Below are positions 9,103-17,596 of a DNA stretch of 64,000 bases, piece by piece; the stretch's first letter is position 1; each line of letters starts with the position of its first letter. Source of the stretch: Chitinophaga rhizophila (GTDB taxonomy: Bacteria; Bacteroidota; Bacteroidia; Chitinophagales; Chitinophagaceae); NCBI RefSeq assembly GCF_019492185.1, contig NZ_JAICCF010000002.1, positions 1,324,032 through 1,388,031 on the forward strand, written 5' to 3'. The translations under genes were made by a program, and so were the position numbers. The notes below the pieces were generated by a model that ran no database searches, was not told the DNA's origin, and was given only the letters and a program-made list of their open reading frames with translations.

Positions 9103-10317
9103 TTAAGCATCCAGTTCACCTGCGATCAGATTCAAACTACTCATACAGATTACGGCATCACTCAGCATAGCGTCTTTGATCAGTTCCCCGTAAGCCTGAT
9201 AGTATATGAAACATGGGCGGCGGAAGTGCAGTCTGTAAGGACTACGGCCACCATCGCTGATCAGATAGAATCCCAGTTCACCGTTTGCGCCTTCTATCGG
9301 ATTATATAGTTCGCCCGGCAGGATATCAGATTCGCCCATTATGATCTTGAAGTGGTAAATAAGCGCTTCCATTTTGGTGTATACAGCGCTCTTTTCAGGC
9401 AGGTAGTATGCAGGTACGTCTGCATGGAATACATCTGAAGGCAGGTCCTTCAGTTTGTCCATAGCCTGGCGGATAATACTCAGGCTCTCCCACATTTCAG
9501 CGTTACGAACCAGGAAACGGTCATAACAATCGCCGGTGGTACCCACAGGTATATTAAATTCAAAGTCTTCGTAAGAGCAATAAGGTTGCGCCACGCGTAC
9601 ATCATAATCTACACCGGCAGCACGCAGGTTAGGGCCTGTAAAACCATAATTCATGGCTCTTTCAGCAGTGATAGGTCCTACACCCTGTGTTCTTTCCATG
9701 AAGATACGGTTACGGTTCATCAGGGTCTCGAACTCTGTCAGGGCTACCGGATATTCTTTCAGGAAACGTTCAATTTTCTCAAAAGCTGCCGGAGTGAAAT
9801 TCCTTTCAAAACCACCAACACGGCCAATGTTGGTAGTAAGGCGTGAACCGCACACTTCTTCATAGATCTCATATACCAGTTCACGGTATTTCATGAGGTA
9901 GAGGAAGCCGGTAAAGGCACCGCTATCCACACCTACCACACCGTTACAGATGAGGTGGTCAGTAATACGGGCCAGTTCCATGATGATGATACGCAGGTAA
10001 TCCACACGCTTAGGCGTTTTAATGCCCAGCAGTCTTTCTACCGTCATATGCCATCCCATGTTATTGATAGGCGCTGAACAATAGTTCAGACGGTCTGTCA
10101 GCGGAGTGATCTGGTAGTAGGGACGACGTTCTGCGATCTTCTCGAATGCACGATGTATATATCCTACGGTTGATTCGGAACTCACAATACGCTCACCATC
10201 TATTTCCAGGATATTCTGGAATACCCCGTGTGTAGCAGGGTGGGTAGGTCCCAGGTTAAGGGTTTGTGTCTGCCGTTCTATTGAGCCTTCCGGCAGTGTG
10301 ATATGTTGCTCTGACAT
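9103..10317 (-). CDS. nuoD: NADH-quinone oxidoreductase subunit D
   Basis: A 404-residue, hydrogenase-large-subunit-like protein that forms the quinone site with NuoB and NuoH. Recognisable stretches are NLGPTHPATHGVFQ near the N-terminus (quinone-site histidine), EKIAERRPYYQITPLTDRLNY, and RLHFRRPCFIYY near the C-terminus. I chose the ATG at 10317 over a TTG two codons upstream. It is a separate gene, not a NuoCD fusion, and lies 19 bp after nuoC. Confidence 0.96.
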   Translation of the reverse strand: MSEQHITLPEGSIERQTQTLNLGPTHPATHGVFQNILEIDGERIVSSESTVGYIHRAFEKIAERRPYYQITPLTDRLNYCSAPINNMGWHMTVERLLGIKTPKRVDYLRIIIMELARITDHLICNGVVGVDSGAFTGFLYLMKYRELVYEIYEEVCGSRLTTNIGRVGGFERNFTPAAFEKIERFLKEYPVALTEFETLMNRNRIFMERTQGVGPITAERAMNYGFTGPNLRAAGVDYDVRVAQPYCSYEDFEFNIPVGTTGDCYDRFLVRNAEMWESLSIIRQAMDKLKDLPSDVFHADVPAYYLPEKSAVYTKMEALIYHFKIIMGESDILPGELYNPIEGANGELGFYLISDGGRSPYRLHFRRPCFIYYQAYGELIKDAMLSDAVICMSSLNLIAGELDA

Positions 10318-10336
10318 GTTCAAACGAATAAATTAT

Positions 10337-10858
10337 TTAAATGCCAATTTGCCCGCCGCGACCAAACATTTCATCGTCCTTGTCTGTACGGGTCTGATCT
10401 TCCAGCGGAAATTCCTTACGCATGGGGAAATAAGTCATTTCATCCACGTTCAGGATACGTTTCAGATTAGGATGCCCAACAAAGTTCACCCCAAAGAAGT
10501 CGTATGTTTCCCTTTCCATCCAGTTGGCTGATTCATACAGCCGGGTGGCTGTGAATACGCGGGTATCTTCAATACTGGTATACACTTTAAAACGCAGCCT
10601 TACCCGCTCTTTAAAATTATACAGGTGATATACTACCGCAAGTTCCTCTCCTGCCCTATTCGGATAATGCACTGCAGTGAGGTCCGTTAAAAAACGAAAT
10701 TGCAGCTCCTCTTCGTCGTAAAGGAACTGCATTACTTTCAGGTTCAGGTCTTTGGGTGCCGTGAATGACATCATCCCAAAGGATTCTTCCACCTGGCTAA
10801 TTGATTCACCAAACTTTTCTGTTAACCTTTGCTTTATATAGTCGTTTGTCAAAGACAT
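10337..10858 (-). CDS. nuoC: NADH-quinone oxidoreductase subunit C
   Basis: A 173-residue subunit of the connecting module (30-kDa subunit family). The family signature is visible as ESANWMERETYDFFGVNFVGHPNL (split here: ESANWMERETYDFFG, then VNFVGHPNLKRIL), followed by FPMRKEFPLEDQ at the C-terminus. Length is normal for a free-standing NuoC. It lies 72 bp after nuoB across a spacer made of short CGATTTCAG-type repeats. Confidence 0.95.
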   Translation of the reverse strand: MSLTNDYIKQRLTEKFGESISQVEESFGMMSFTAPKDLNLKVMQFLYDEEELQFRFLTDLTAVHYPNRAGEELAVVYHLYNFKERVRLRFKVYTSIEDTRVFTATRLYESANWMERETYDFFGVNFVGHPNLKRILNVDEMTYFPMRKEFPLEDQTRTDKDDEMFGRGGQIGI

Positions 10859-10930
10859 TACGATTTCAGATTTTCGATTTCAGATTTGACTTTTCGTGGA
10901 TATGACCTTCCTATTGTATAGATCCCTTGC

Positions 10931-11494
10931 TTACTGGATACCGTAAGAATTTAGCAACTCCTTATACTTGTCACTATGACGGCGGCGCAGGCTTTCCTGA
11001 CCTACCAGATCCTGTACACGCATGAAACCATCAATGATAGCTTCCGGGCGAGGAGGACATCCTGGTACATACACATCTACCGGAATTACCTGGTCAATAC
11101 CCTGTAATACGGAGTATGTATCAAATACACCACCACTGCTTGCACAAGCGCCTACAGCCACCACCCAACGGGGCTCAGCCATCTGCAGGTATACCTGACG
11201 TAATACGGGACCCATTTTCTTGGAAATGGTACCCATCACCATTAATAAATCACATTGACGTGGCGTAAAGGCCATTCTTTCAGACCCAAAACGTGCCATA
11301 TCGTAGGTAGAAGCCATGGTTGCCATAAATTCGATACCACAGCAGGAGGTAGCAAATGGCAGGGGCCAGATGGAATTCTTACGTGCCAGGCCGATCACCT
11401 GGTCGAAAGTAGTAGCAAAAAAACCCTCACCGGAGTACCCTTCAGGTACTGCTACAGTCTTCACTTTTTCATTATACTGAACCGGACGTGCCAT
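10931..11494 (-). CDS. nuoB: NADH-quinone oxidoreductase subunit B (cluster N2)
   Basis: A 187-residue subunit holding cluster N2, the last electron carrier before quinone. The ligands are the tandem Cys51-Cys52 (ATSCCGIEFM), Cys117 (VGACASSGG) and Cys146 (VPGCPPRPEAI). Length and motifs match the family. It is separated from nuoA by 99 bp with no gene; the spacer contains a repeated AATCAGATTTGACC-like element. Confidence 0.97.
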   Translation of the reverse strand: MARPVQYNEKVKTVAVPEGYSGEGFFATTFDQVIGLARKNSIWPLPFATSCCGIEFMATMASTYDMARFGSERMAFTPRQCDLLMVMGTISKKMGPVLRQVYLQMAEPRWVVAVGACASSGGVFDTYSVLQGIDQVIPVDVYVPGCPPRPEAIIDGFMRVQDLVGQESLRRRHSDKYKELLNSYGIQ

Positions 11495-11593
11495 ACCATG
11501 TCAGATTTAAAGTTTCCAAAATCAGATTTGACCTAAACGCACACAGGATTGCCAGCCATCGGCAATCTTCTCTGCAAATAATTTATATAAAAA

Positions 11594-11986
11594 TCAGTCT
11601 TCCCATTTCAGCGCACCTTTCTTCAGGATATAGATGAAACCACATAGGAAGAATGATACAAAAAGAAGCATAGCTAAGAAGCCTTCCCACTGAAGTTCTC
11701 TGAAATTCACCGCATAAGGATAAAAGAAGATTACTTCTACGTCGAAAAGCACAAATAAAATGGCGGTAAGAAAATACTTAATGGCTACTGGCTGTCTAGC
11801 ATTACCTTTTTGCTCGATACCACTTTCAAAGGTAGCAAGTTTGTCGCTCGTTTTGCGCTTTGGACCTAAAAAGTGCGTAGCCACCATTGTTACGCCCACA
11901 AAGCCTAGCGCCGCCACCAGCTGCATAACGATTGGAAAGTAGCTGAAAGGAGTAGTTGCTGACAATAATACTGTGTCTGTAAACAT
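11594..11986 (-). CDS. nuoA: NADH-quinone oxidoreductase subunit A
   Basis: A 130-residue subunit with three hydrophobic helices. The segment KRKTSDKLATFESGIEQKG (about residues 41-59) is the conserved loop, and FDVEVIFFYPYAV (about 82-94) the conserved acidic helix of NuoA. It is the first gene of the operon: a promoter-like element lies 35-64 bp upstream and a terminator for the preceding gene lies just beyond that. Confidence 0.95.
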   Translation of the reverse strand: MFTDTVLLSATTPFSYFPIVMQLVAALGFVGVTMVATHFLGPKRKTSDKLATFESGIEQKGNARQPVAIKYFLTAILFVLFDVEVIFFYPYAVNFRELQWEGFLAMLLFVSFFLCGFIYILKKGALKWED

Positions 11987-12020
11987 AAGCTTCCCTGTAT
12001 ATAATAGTTCTCCGAATGAG

Positions 12021-12050
12021 CAAAAATAGGCTAACTAATGCAAAAATCAA
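12021..12050 (-). promoter_or_regulatory. Promoter of the nuo operon (Bacteroidota -33/-7 type)
   Basis: Read on the minus strand, TATTTTTG (12028-12021) matches the Bacteroidota -7 consensus TAnnTTTG exactly, and a TTG (12050-12048) lies 19 nt upstream, the expected distance for the -33 element. The predicted transcript would have a leader of roughly 30 nt before the nuoA ATG. No other convincing promoter is seen inside the operon. Confidence 0.7.
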
Positions 12051-12096
12051 ATCTTATGAAGGATTAAAATATTATCTTTTTTCGCCAACCGGCAAT

Positions 12097-12130
12097 AAAA
12101 AAGCCTCCTGTCGGTGACAGGAGGCTTTTT
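12097..12130 (-). terminator. Intrinsic terminator after the TPR gene
   Basis: A perfect 10-bp G/C-rich stem (GCCTCCTGTC with GACAGGAGGC) has a 3-nt loop and is flanked by A-tracts and T-tracts on both sides. In the minus direction it ends in a U-run. It lies 20 bp after the stop of the TPR gene and insulates it from the nuo promoter. Confidence 0.9.
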
Positions 12131-12149
12131 CGTATGAGTTCGGAGTAAA

Positions 12150-13868
12150 TTATTTCTTGTTACCCTGAGCTGGCTTAGCAGCAGCTGCCGCTTTCCTGTT
12201 TTCCAGGTTTTCCTGGATAGCCTTAACAGTTGCGTTATTAGGATCGATAGACAGTACTTTGTCCATCCAGATCTTCATATTAGCCTGATCTTCTTTGTTA
12301 TAGTAGTAGATCATCATATACTGATAGGGGAACATCAGCTGTGATGGCTTGTTCATCTTCTCGTCTCCTTTGATCTCAAAGAATTTCTCGAAATATGGAA
12401 CTGCCACACCCAGCTTTGCATCCGGATCTTTTGCCATATTAGCACGGCCTCTCCAGTAAATACCTAAAGCCTCGTTGTTAGGATATTTAGCGGCAAACGC
12501 ACCCCAGGTAGAATCTGCTGCATCATACTGCTGTGCATAGATTTCCATGGTACCTTTGAAGAACATATCCTGCACTTTACCAGTATTCTGCTCATCTGTA
12601 AACTCATTTACCAGTTTACCATACCATTCAGCTGAACGTTTGAAATCGTGCATCTGTTTGAAGTTCTCTGCTACGCTTCTGTATTTCTCAGCATCTTTTG
12701 CTGTGTCAGCCAGTGCGTATTTCTCCAGGTATAGACCTGCCAGAGAGTCATTCAGCGCAGTCTGGGAAGAATCTGTAGTACGTTGCTGATAGATAGCGCT
12801 CAGCAGTTTATAGTCGTTAGCCTGCAGTTTGTCATCGCCAACGGTTTTTACGTACTCTTCAATTACTTGTTTACCAGTAGCGGTATCGCCTTTCTGCAGG
12901 TAAGCATCAGTCAGCAGGCGAACAAATTTACCTTTGTTCAGCTCAGTCGTCTGAGGCAGTACAGATTTAGCTTTATTGATAGCTGCATCATAATCTTTTC
13001 TATAGAAAGAGATTGCTGCCAGGTTATACTCGTTTTCCAGTTTACCAGCGCCTTCACCTACTGCTGCCATATATTTCTCCAGGTATTTCGCTGCGTTGTC
13101 CAGAGACAGCTGCGCTTTGGTTGGAGTGATATAGAACTGATACAGTTCATAATAAGCAGGAGCATAGTTAGGATCCATATTGGTAGCCTTGGTCCAGTCA
13201 TTTACTGCGTCCTGTAACAGTTTCGCGTTATAGTTAACGAGACCTTGTTTCAGCACAGCTTCTGCGTTGTTTGGATCCAGTTCCAGTGCTTTATCGTAGG
13301 AAGTGATGGCTTTACCACCATTTTCACCACCCAGGTAGCGGTAAGCGTCACCCAGTTCGATATAATCAGCAGCAATTGGATTGTACATCTGTTTTTTCTT
13401 ACGGCCTTCATTGTTCAGTAACTTTTCCATTACTGTCAGAGAATACCCGCGGTCGCCGCCTTTAATTTCGCTGTTTGCATCAGCGATAGCGCGTGCTACG
13501 TCGCCATCACGGCCTTCTGTAGCTGTACTGGCAGCTTCAAATTTCTGTTTTGCAGCAGCTGCATCACCTTTCATCAGATCCAAACGACCCATACCTGCCT
13601 GCAGGAGTGCAGAGGTTGGTACTGCCTGCAGTCCTTTTGTAAAGGTAGCAGCGGCACCGGCTTCGTCATGCATTCCTAACTGTGCAATACCAAGATAATA
13701 ATATGCTTTGTCTTCTGTAGGTTTAGCTGCAATAACCTTCTCCAGATTCTGTTTGGCAGTTTCGTACTTACCATAGTACAGATCTTTCAATCCATCTTCC
13801 ACAGATTGAGCCATAGCGCCGTTCGCGACGCACAGCATTGCAACAATTAAACTTTTCCGTCTGTTCAT
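12150..13868 (-). CDS. Periplasmic tetratricopeptide-repeat protein
   Basis: A 572-residue exported protein. It starts at the ATG at 13868, which gives a clean signal peptide (MNRRKSLIVAMLCVANGAMAQ-type, cleaved after AMA); the longer frame would overlap the preceding gene's stop. TPR repeats are evident, for example AKPTEDKAYYYLGIAQLG, SYDKALELDPNNAEAVLKQG and ATNMDPNYAPAYYELYQF, and the C-terminus is Ala/Lys-rich (KAAAAAKPAQGNKK). The gene is 37 bp downstream of a PstS-like lipoprotein, so the two are probably cotranscribed. PstS-TPR pairs in Bacteroidota often accompany ExbBD/TonB genes; none is in the window. The role is likely scaffolding in the periplasm; the partner is unknown. Confidence 0.85.
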   Translation of the reverse strand: MNRRKSLIVAMLCVANGAMAQSVEDGLKDLYYGKYETAKQNLEKVIAAKPTEDKAYYYLGIAQLGMHDEAGAAATFTKGLQAVPTSALLQAGMGRLDLMKGDAAAAKQKFEAASTATEGRDGDVARAIADANSEIKGGDRGYSLTVMEKLLNNEGRKKKQMYNPIAADYIELGDAYRYLGGENGGKAITSYDKALELDPNNAEAVLKQGLVNYNAKLLQDAVNDWTKATNMDPNYAPAYYELYQFYITPTKAQLSLDNAAKYLEKYMAAVGEGAGKLENEYNLAAISFYRKDYDAAINKAKSVLPQTTELNKGKFVRLLTDAYLQKGDTATGKQVIEEYVKTVGDDKLQANDYKLLSAIYQQRTTDSSQTALNDSLAGLYLEKYALADTAKDAEKYRSVAENFKQMHDFKRSAEWYGKLVNEFTDEQNTGKVQDMFFKGTMEIYAQQYDAADSTWGAFAAKYPNNEALGIYWRGRANMAKDPDAKLGVAVPYFEKFFEIKGDEKMNKPSQLMFPYQYMMIYYYNKEDQANMKIWMDKVLSIDPNNATVKAIQENLENRKAAAAAKPAQGNKK

Positions 13869-13905
13869 GAGCAATCCGGTTTTAAATTTTAGTTGTGTTA
13901 GTTTT

Positions 13906-14829
13906 TTACCTAATGTTCGCTTCCCTGAATACCACATTCAACCTTGCAGGGAACAGTCTGAATTTTGAAATAATCATCTGTCCTTCATAACTCCCCAGGA
14001 AAGTGGCGAACCCTGATCCCAGTCCTCCGTATGGTTCCTTCAGACAAAAGAATAAACCACGTTTGAGCGGATAGGAACCAAGAGCGATGTATGCCTGATA
14101 TGGTTTTACAAATTCTGAACCATAATCTGCCCGCACCTTAACCACTGCCACTTTATTCGTAAATTCTATAGAGGCAGAATCATTTGGATCAGAGATCCAG
14201 CTTACCCCTATTACACCAATCGCATCTTTCATTTTAGCCACATAATCAACCACTTCAGGATTAGTTTTAGCAGCCATTACATTAGCTGGTAATGGTTTTC
14301 CTTTATTGATTGAGTCGCGGACATATCTTACTGTACTTGAACTCTGGTTATCGAATACAATCTGACGTTTCTTTGTGGAATCGGACCCGTCCATAATTTT
14401 CCGCACCTGATCCATAGTGAGGATCGTATCCGGATTATTACGGTTAGCAATCAGCGCCACTCCATCCCATGCCAACAAAAGACTCTGCGGCGTTATCTTC
14501 TTCTCCTTGATATATGCTTTTTCTTCCTCGTTGAAATCTCTTGTAACAAAAATCAGTCGTGAGCTGTCTGACAACAGATCCTTGAAGCACTCTGCTTCAG
14601 GTTTATACTCGGCTATGATATGCGCTTTCTTGTACAAAGATTCAAATACCTTGATCTCTGCTTCCATCAACGGGCGATAGGTTTCATCCACGCTGATTCT
14701 GATTGTACCTGAAGTTGGCGTATCCCGCTCTTCGCCGGACTTGTTGGCCTGTCCGCAAGATGCCAGTAAAGCTGCTGCTGCTAACAGGATAGTTGCTATC
14801 CCGCTATGCCTGATTAATCTGGTAAACAT
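13906..14829 (-). CDS. PstS-like phosphate-binding lipoprotein
   Basis: A 307-residue lipoprotein with a lipobox (LLASCGQ, Cys25). The body resembles the periplasmic substrate-binding domain of PstS: TIRISVDETYRPLMEAEIKVF near residue 42, VALIANRNNPDTILTMDQVRKIM (about 128-150), and QSSSTVRYVRDSIN around 162, the last resembling the phosphate-contact region. No pstCAB permease genes are nearby; instead a TPR protein follows and a small membrane protein precedes. It may therefore sense or present phosphate to a TonB-type system rather than feed an ABC importer; that is inference. Confidence 0.8.
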   Translation of the reverse strand: MFTRLIRHSGIATILLAAAALLASCGQANKSGEERDTPTSGTIRISVDETYRPLMEAEIKVFESLYKKAHIIAEYKPEAECFKDLLSDSSRLIFVTRDFNEEEKAYIKEKKITPQSLLLAWDGVALIANRNNPDTILTMDQVRKIMDGSDSTKKRQIVFDNQSSSTVRYVRDSINKGKPLPANVMAAKTNPEVVDYVAKMKDAIGVIGVSWISDPNDSASIEFTNKVAVVKVRADYGSEFVKPYQAYIALGSYPLKRGLFFCLKEPYGGLGSGFATFLGSYEGQMIISKFRLFPARLNVVFREANIR

Positions 14830-14843
14830 ATCTTCCTCTCTTA

Positions 14844-15083
14844 TTAGTCCTTTTGATGAAATAGATACCTTACTCCTCTATATACACGGAAAAGGCCGTA
14901 CGCAATTAGTACACCGCCTAAAATATTTAGAACAGTTTGAGAAATTTGAAATTCACCCAGGTTATATTTCTGCGCAAATATTGCATACAGTCCAAAGAGC
15001 ACAAAAAATAAACCTCTTATTAATTCCCCGAGCGAACGATAATTCATCCCTGTCCGCGTGTTTCCAGATCTTTCCTTTTGCAT
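14844..15083 (-). CDS. Small two-helix membrane protein of unknown function
   Basis: Starting at the ATG at 15083 this gives 79 residues (a start at 15047 is also possible; an upstream TTG at 15113 is unlikely). Two hydrophobic segments are visible: LIRGLFFVLFGLYAIFA and ISQTVLNILGGVLIAYGLF. The C-terminus is basic (VYRGVRYLFHQKD). It lies 14 bp before the PstS-like gene and is probably the first gene of that operon. I do not recognise the family. Confidence 0.7.
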   Translation of the reverse strand: MQKERSGNTRTGMNYRSLGELIRGLFFVLFGLYAIFAQKYNLGEFQISQTVLNILGGVLIAYGLFRVYRGVRYLFHQKD

Positions 15084-15517
15084 TAGCATTGTTAGCGAAT
15101 TACAAGTATACAAAAAAATATTTCCAAATAAATACCTGTTCTTTTAGAGGATTGTTAAAAAAATCCGATTGCATGTCTTCGATTGTCTCGCAAAACCGGC
15201 CACTACGGCAGGTTCTATAAACGTCCGGCATACACACATTTTTTCATATTCAATCTACATCTAATTAATCAGGAACTTGTTAAAGGCATGTTAAATACAA
15301 CCCTGTCTTTAGCTATGTTATACAATATCATACGGATACATACGCATAAAAAAGCAAGTGTAGTATTAACCATTCTTATTATATAGATGCAAAAATCTCC
15401 AGATTCCATAAATCTGATCAGACCTATTTTTGGCCGTATATCAGCTAACACACTATATTTCAAGATTTGGGCCAGCAGGATAAAATAATGTTAAAATCTT
15501 GTAGGTTTGCGGAAATT
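15084..15517. other. Gene-free intergenic region, 434 bp
   Basis: An AT-rich region between divergent transcription units. Open frames here have no coding character. It should hold the promoters of the small membrane protein (minus) and of the phosphatase/hisS unit (plus); apart from the TAGGTTTG at 15502 I see no repeat, RNA gene or strong hairpin. Confidence 0.6.
15502..15509 (+). promoter_or_regulatory. -7 promoter element of the phosphatase/hisS unit
   Basis: TAGGTTTG matches TAnnTTTG exactly and ends 8 nt before the ATG at 15518. If used, transcription would begin at or a base or two before the start codon. No good -33 element is seen at the right distance, which lowers confidence. Confidence 0.5.
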
Positions 15518-15955
15518 ATGAAAATATTAATGGTATGCCTGGGCAACATTTGCCGCTCGCCCCTGGCAGAAGGTATTTTACGACACCTGGCCATTCAGCA
15601 GGGCCTGAACTGGGAAGTCGATTCAGCCGGTACCGGCAACTGGCACGTAGGCGATCCTCCTGACCGCCGCTCTGTAACAGTAGCCCGCCGCCACGGAATC
15701 GATATCTCTGGCCTGCGCGGCAGGCAATTTCAGGTAGCCGATTTCGACCGCTTTGACCGTATTTTTGCTATGGACCTGAATAATTACCGGGACATACTGC
15801 TCAAAGCCAGGACAGATGCAGATAAAGCCAAAATCCAGCTTTTACTGGATAATCAGCAGCCCGTACCTGACCCCTGGTATGATGACGCACTGTTCCAACC
15901 GGTTTATAATATGATCTTTGAAGCCTGCGAAAACATAGTAGCAGGTAAGAAATAA
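15518..15955 (+). CDS. Low-molecular-weight protein-tyrosine phosphatase
   Basis: A 145-residue cytoplasmic phosphatase. I start at the ATG at 15518, giving MKILMVCLGNICRSP; upstream in-frame ATGs only add a non-conserved extension. The P-loop CLGNICRS (Cys7 nucleophile, Arg13) sits at the very N-terminus, and the general acid is Asp in VPDPWYDD near the C-terminus. Length is typical of the family. It is followed after 26 bp by hisS, with which it is likely cotranscribed. The substrate is unknown. Confidence 0.93.
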   Translation: MKILMVCLGNICRSPLAEGILRHLAIQQGLNWEVDSAGTGNWHVGDPPDRRSVTVARRHGIDISGLRGRQFQVADFDRFDRIFAMDLNNYRDILLKARTDADKAKIQLLLDNQQPVPDPWYDDALFQPVYNMIFEACENIVAGKK

Positions 15956-15981
15956 TTACTCATCAGCATAACTGAATAATA

Positions 15982-17331
15982 ATGATTAAACCCAGTATAC
16001 CAAAAGGTACCCGCGATTTCGGCCCCGTTGTAGTCAGAAAGCGGCAATACATTTTCCAGACCATCCGTGAAACATTCGAGCTGTTTGGATTCCAACCGCT
16101 GGAAACACCTACCATGGAAAACCTGGACACGCTTACTGGTAAATACGGTGAAGAAGGAGATAAACTGATATTCAAAATTCTTGATAATGGAGACATCCTC
16201 GGACGTGCACAACAAGCAAAGGATAGCCGTGAACTCGGTATCCTGCTCTGTGAAAAAGCGCTCCGCTATGATCTTACTATCCCTTTTGCAAGATATGTCG
16301 TGATGAACCAACATGAACTGGCACTGCCATTCAAACGTTACCAAATGCAACCGGTATGGCGCGGAGATCGCCCTGCTAAAGGACGTTATCGCGAGTTTTA
16401 TCAGTGTGACGCTGACGTTGTAGGCAGTAACTCCCTGTTGAATGAAATAGAATTGCTGTTGATTTACGATACTGTATTCAGCAAACTTCGTATGGAAGGA
16501 TATGAGGTACGTATCAATAACCGTAAAATACTTGGAGCCCTTGCAGACGTTGTAGGGCAACCTGCGCTTTTAACAGATATCACCATATCCATCGATAAGC
16601 TCGATAAAATTGGTATGGACGGTGTAAAAGACGAATTACAGGAACGCGGCCTCAGCACAGACGAAATTGCTAAAATCGAAAGCTTTCTTAATATCAGCGG
16701 TAGCAACGAAGAGAAATTGGAGCAATTAAGCGTGCTGTTTAAAGACTCACCAACCGGTCTCAAAGGCATTGAAGAATTATCATACGTACTACACACACAA
16801 CCTGAAGCATTCAAAACAACGCCGATTCTTGATGTAACGCTGGCTCGTGGACTGAACTACTACACCGGGATGATCGTAGAAGTAAAAGCCCCTGCTTCCG
16901 TTAAGATGGGTAGTATCGGTGGCGGTGGCCGCTACGATGACCTGACCGGTCTTTTCGGCCTGCCAGGATTATCTGGTGTTGGTATATCCTTCGGTGTTGA
17001 CCGTATCTATGATGTGCTCGAAGAACTGCAACTGTTCCCTGCCACTGCACAACAAGGCACCCAGGTACTGTTCTTTAACCTCGATCAGCACACTGCAGGC
17101 ATTGCATTTAAACTCCTGATGCAGCTACGTACAAAAGGCATATCCGCTGAACTGTTTCACGAACCAGCTAAAATGGATAAGCAAATGAAGTATGCTAACA
17201 AGCGCAATATCCCTTATGTGATCATAATGGGTGAAAGCGAAGCCCAGGAAGGAGTAGTTAGTGTGAAAAATATGGTGAACGGCCAACAGGAAAAAGTGAC
17301 CATGACCGATCTGGTAAACTATCAGTTCTAA
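15982..17331 (+). CDS. hisS: Histidine--tRNA ligase
   Basis: A 449-residue class II aminoacyl-tRNA synthetase charging tRNA-His. Evident are the N-terminal KGTRDFGP (residues 9-16), motif 2 around YQMQPVWRGDRPAKGRYREF, the histidine-specific ARGLNYYTG, the motif-3 region GGGGRYDDL with GVGISFGVDR, and a C-terminal anticodon-binding domain ending in TMTDLVNYQF. The ATG at 15982 gives a normal N-terminus. The unit ends at a strong terminator shared with the converging minus-strand genes. Confidence 0.97.
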   Translation: MIKPSIPKGTRDFGPVVVRKRQYIFQTIRETFELFGFQPLETPTMENLDTLTGKYGEEGDKLIFKILDNGDILGRAQQAKDSRELGILLCEKALRYDLTIPFARYVVMNQHELALPFKRYQMQPVWRGDRPAKGRYREFYQCDADVVGSNSLLNEIELLLIYDTVFSKLRMEGYEVRINNRKILGALADVVGQPALLTDITISIDKLDKIGMDGVKDELQERGLSTDEIAKIESFLNISGSNEEKLEQLSVLFKDSPTGLKGIEELSYVLHTQPEAFKTTPILDVTLARGLNYYTGMIVEVKAPASVKMGSIGGGGRYDDLTGLFGLPGLSGVGISFGVDRIYDVLEELQLFPATAQQGTQVLFFNLDQHTAGIAFKLLMQLRTKGISAELFHEPAKMDKQMKYANKRNIPYVIIMGESEAQEGVVSVKNMVNGQQEKVTMTDLVNYQF

Positions 17332-17349
17332 ACTGTGATAGTCAATATT

Positions 17350-17384
17350 AAGACGGATCTGCCTTTAACAGATCCGTCTTTTTT
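17350..17384. terminator. Bidirectional terminator between hisS and the converging small-gene pair
   Basis: A perfect 12-bp stem (left arm 17350-17361, right arm 17369-17380) has a 7-nt loop and is followed by TTTT on the plus strand. It lies 18 bp after the hisS stop and 14 bp beyond the stop of the minus-strand gene. The U-run is good on the plus strand and weaker on the minus strand. Confidence 0.9.
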
Positions 17385-17397
17385 AATATATCAGGAT

Positions 17398-17592
17398 TTA
17401 TCTGTGTGGGAAATCTGGCCAGGTTGCCTCCAAATTATCTGCCATCCGCTTAGCATCCTCAGAGGCCCTTGGAAAGATCACCCGGCCCTTAAGCTTTTCA
17501 ATCAACCGTCTGAAAACTTCCTCACGGGGAAGAGTTCTTACATCTTCCTCTGTAAGTGATAAAGGATCTTTGATGTTATCGGTTTTACTCAT
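17398..17592 (-). CDS. Small hypothetical protein (64 residues), partner of the upstream DUF6934-like gene
   Basis: A 64-residue charged, soluble protein (MSKTDNIKDPLSLTEEDVRT at the start). It has a short helical stretch with many Glu/Arg residues (EEVFRRLIEKLKGRV) and a C-terminus ending WPDFPHR. It starts 4 bp after the stop of the preceding gene, so the two are almost certainly translated from one mRNA. The arrangement, a small charged protein next to a larger one, resembles a toxin-antitoxin or effector-adaptor pair, but no family is recognised and function is unknown. Confidence 0.65.
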   Translation of the reverse strand: MSKTDNIKDPLSLTEEDVRTLPREEVFRRLIEKLKGRVIFPRASEDAKRMADNLEATWPDFPHR

Positions 17593-17596
17593 AGTT

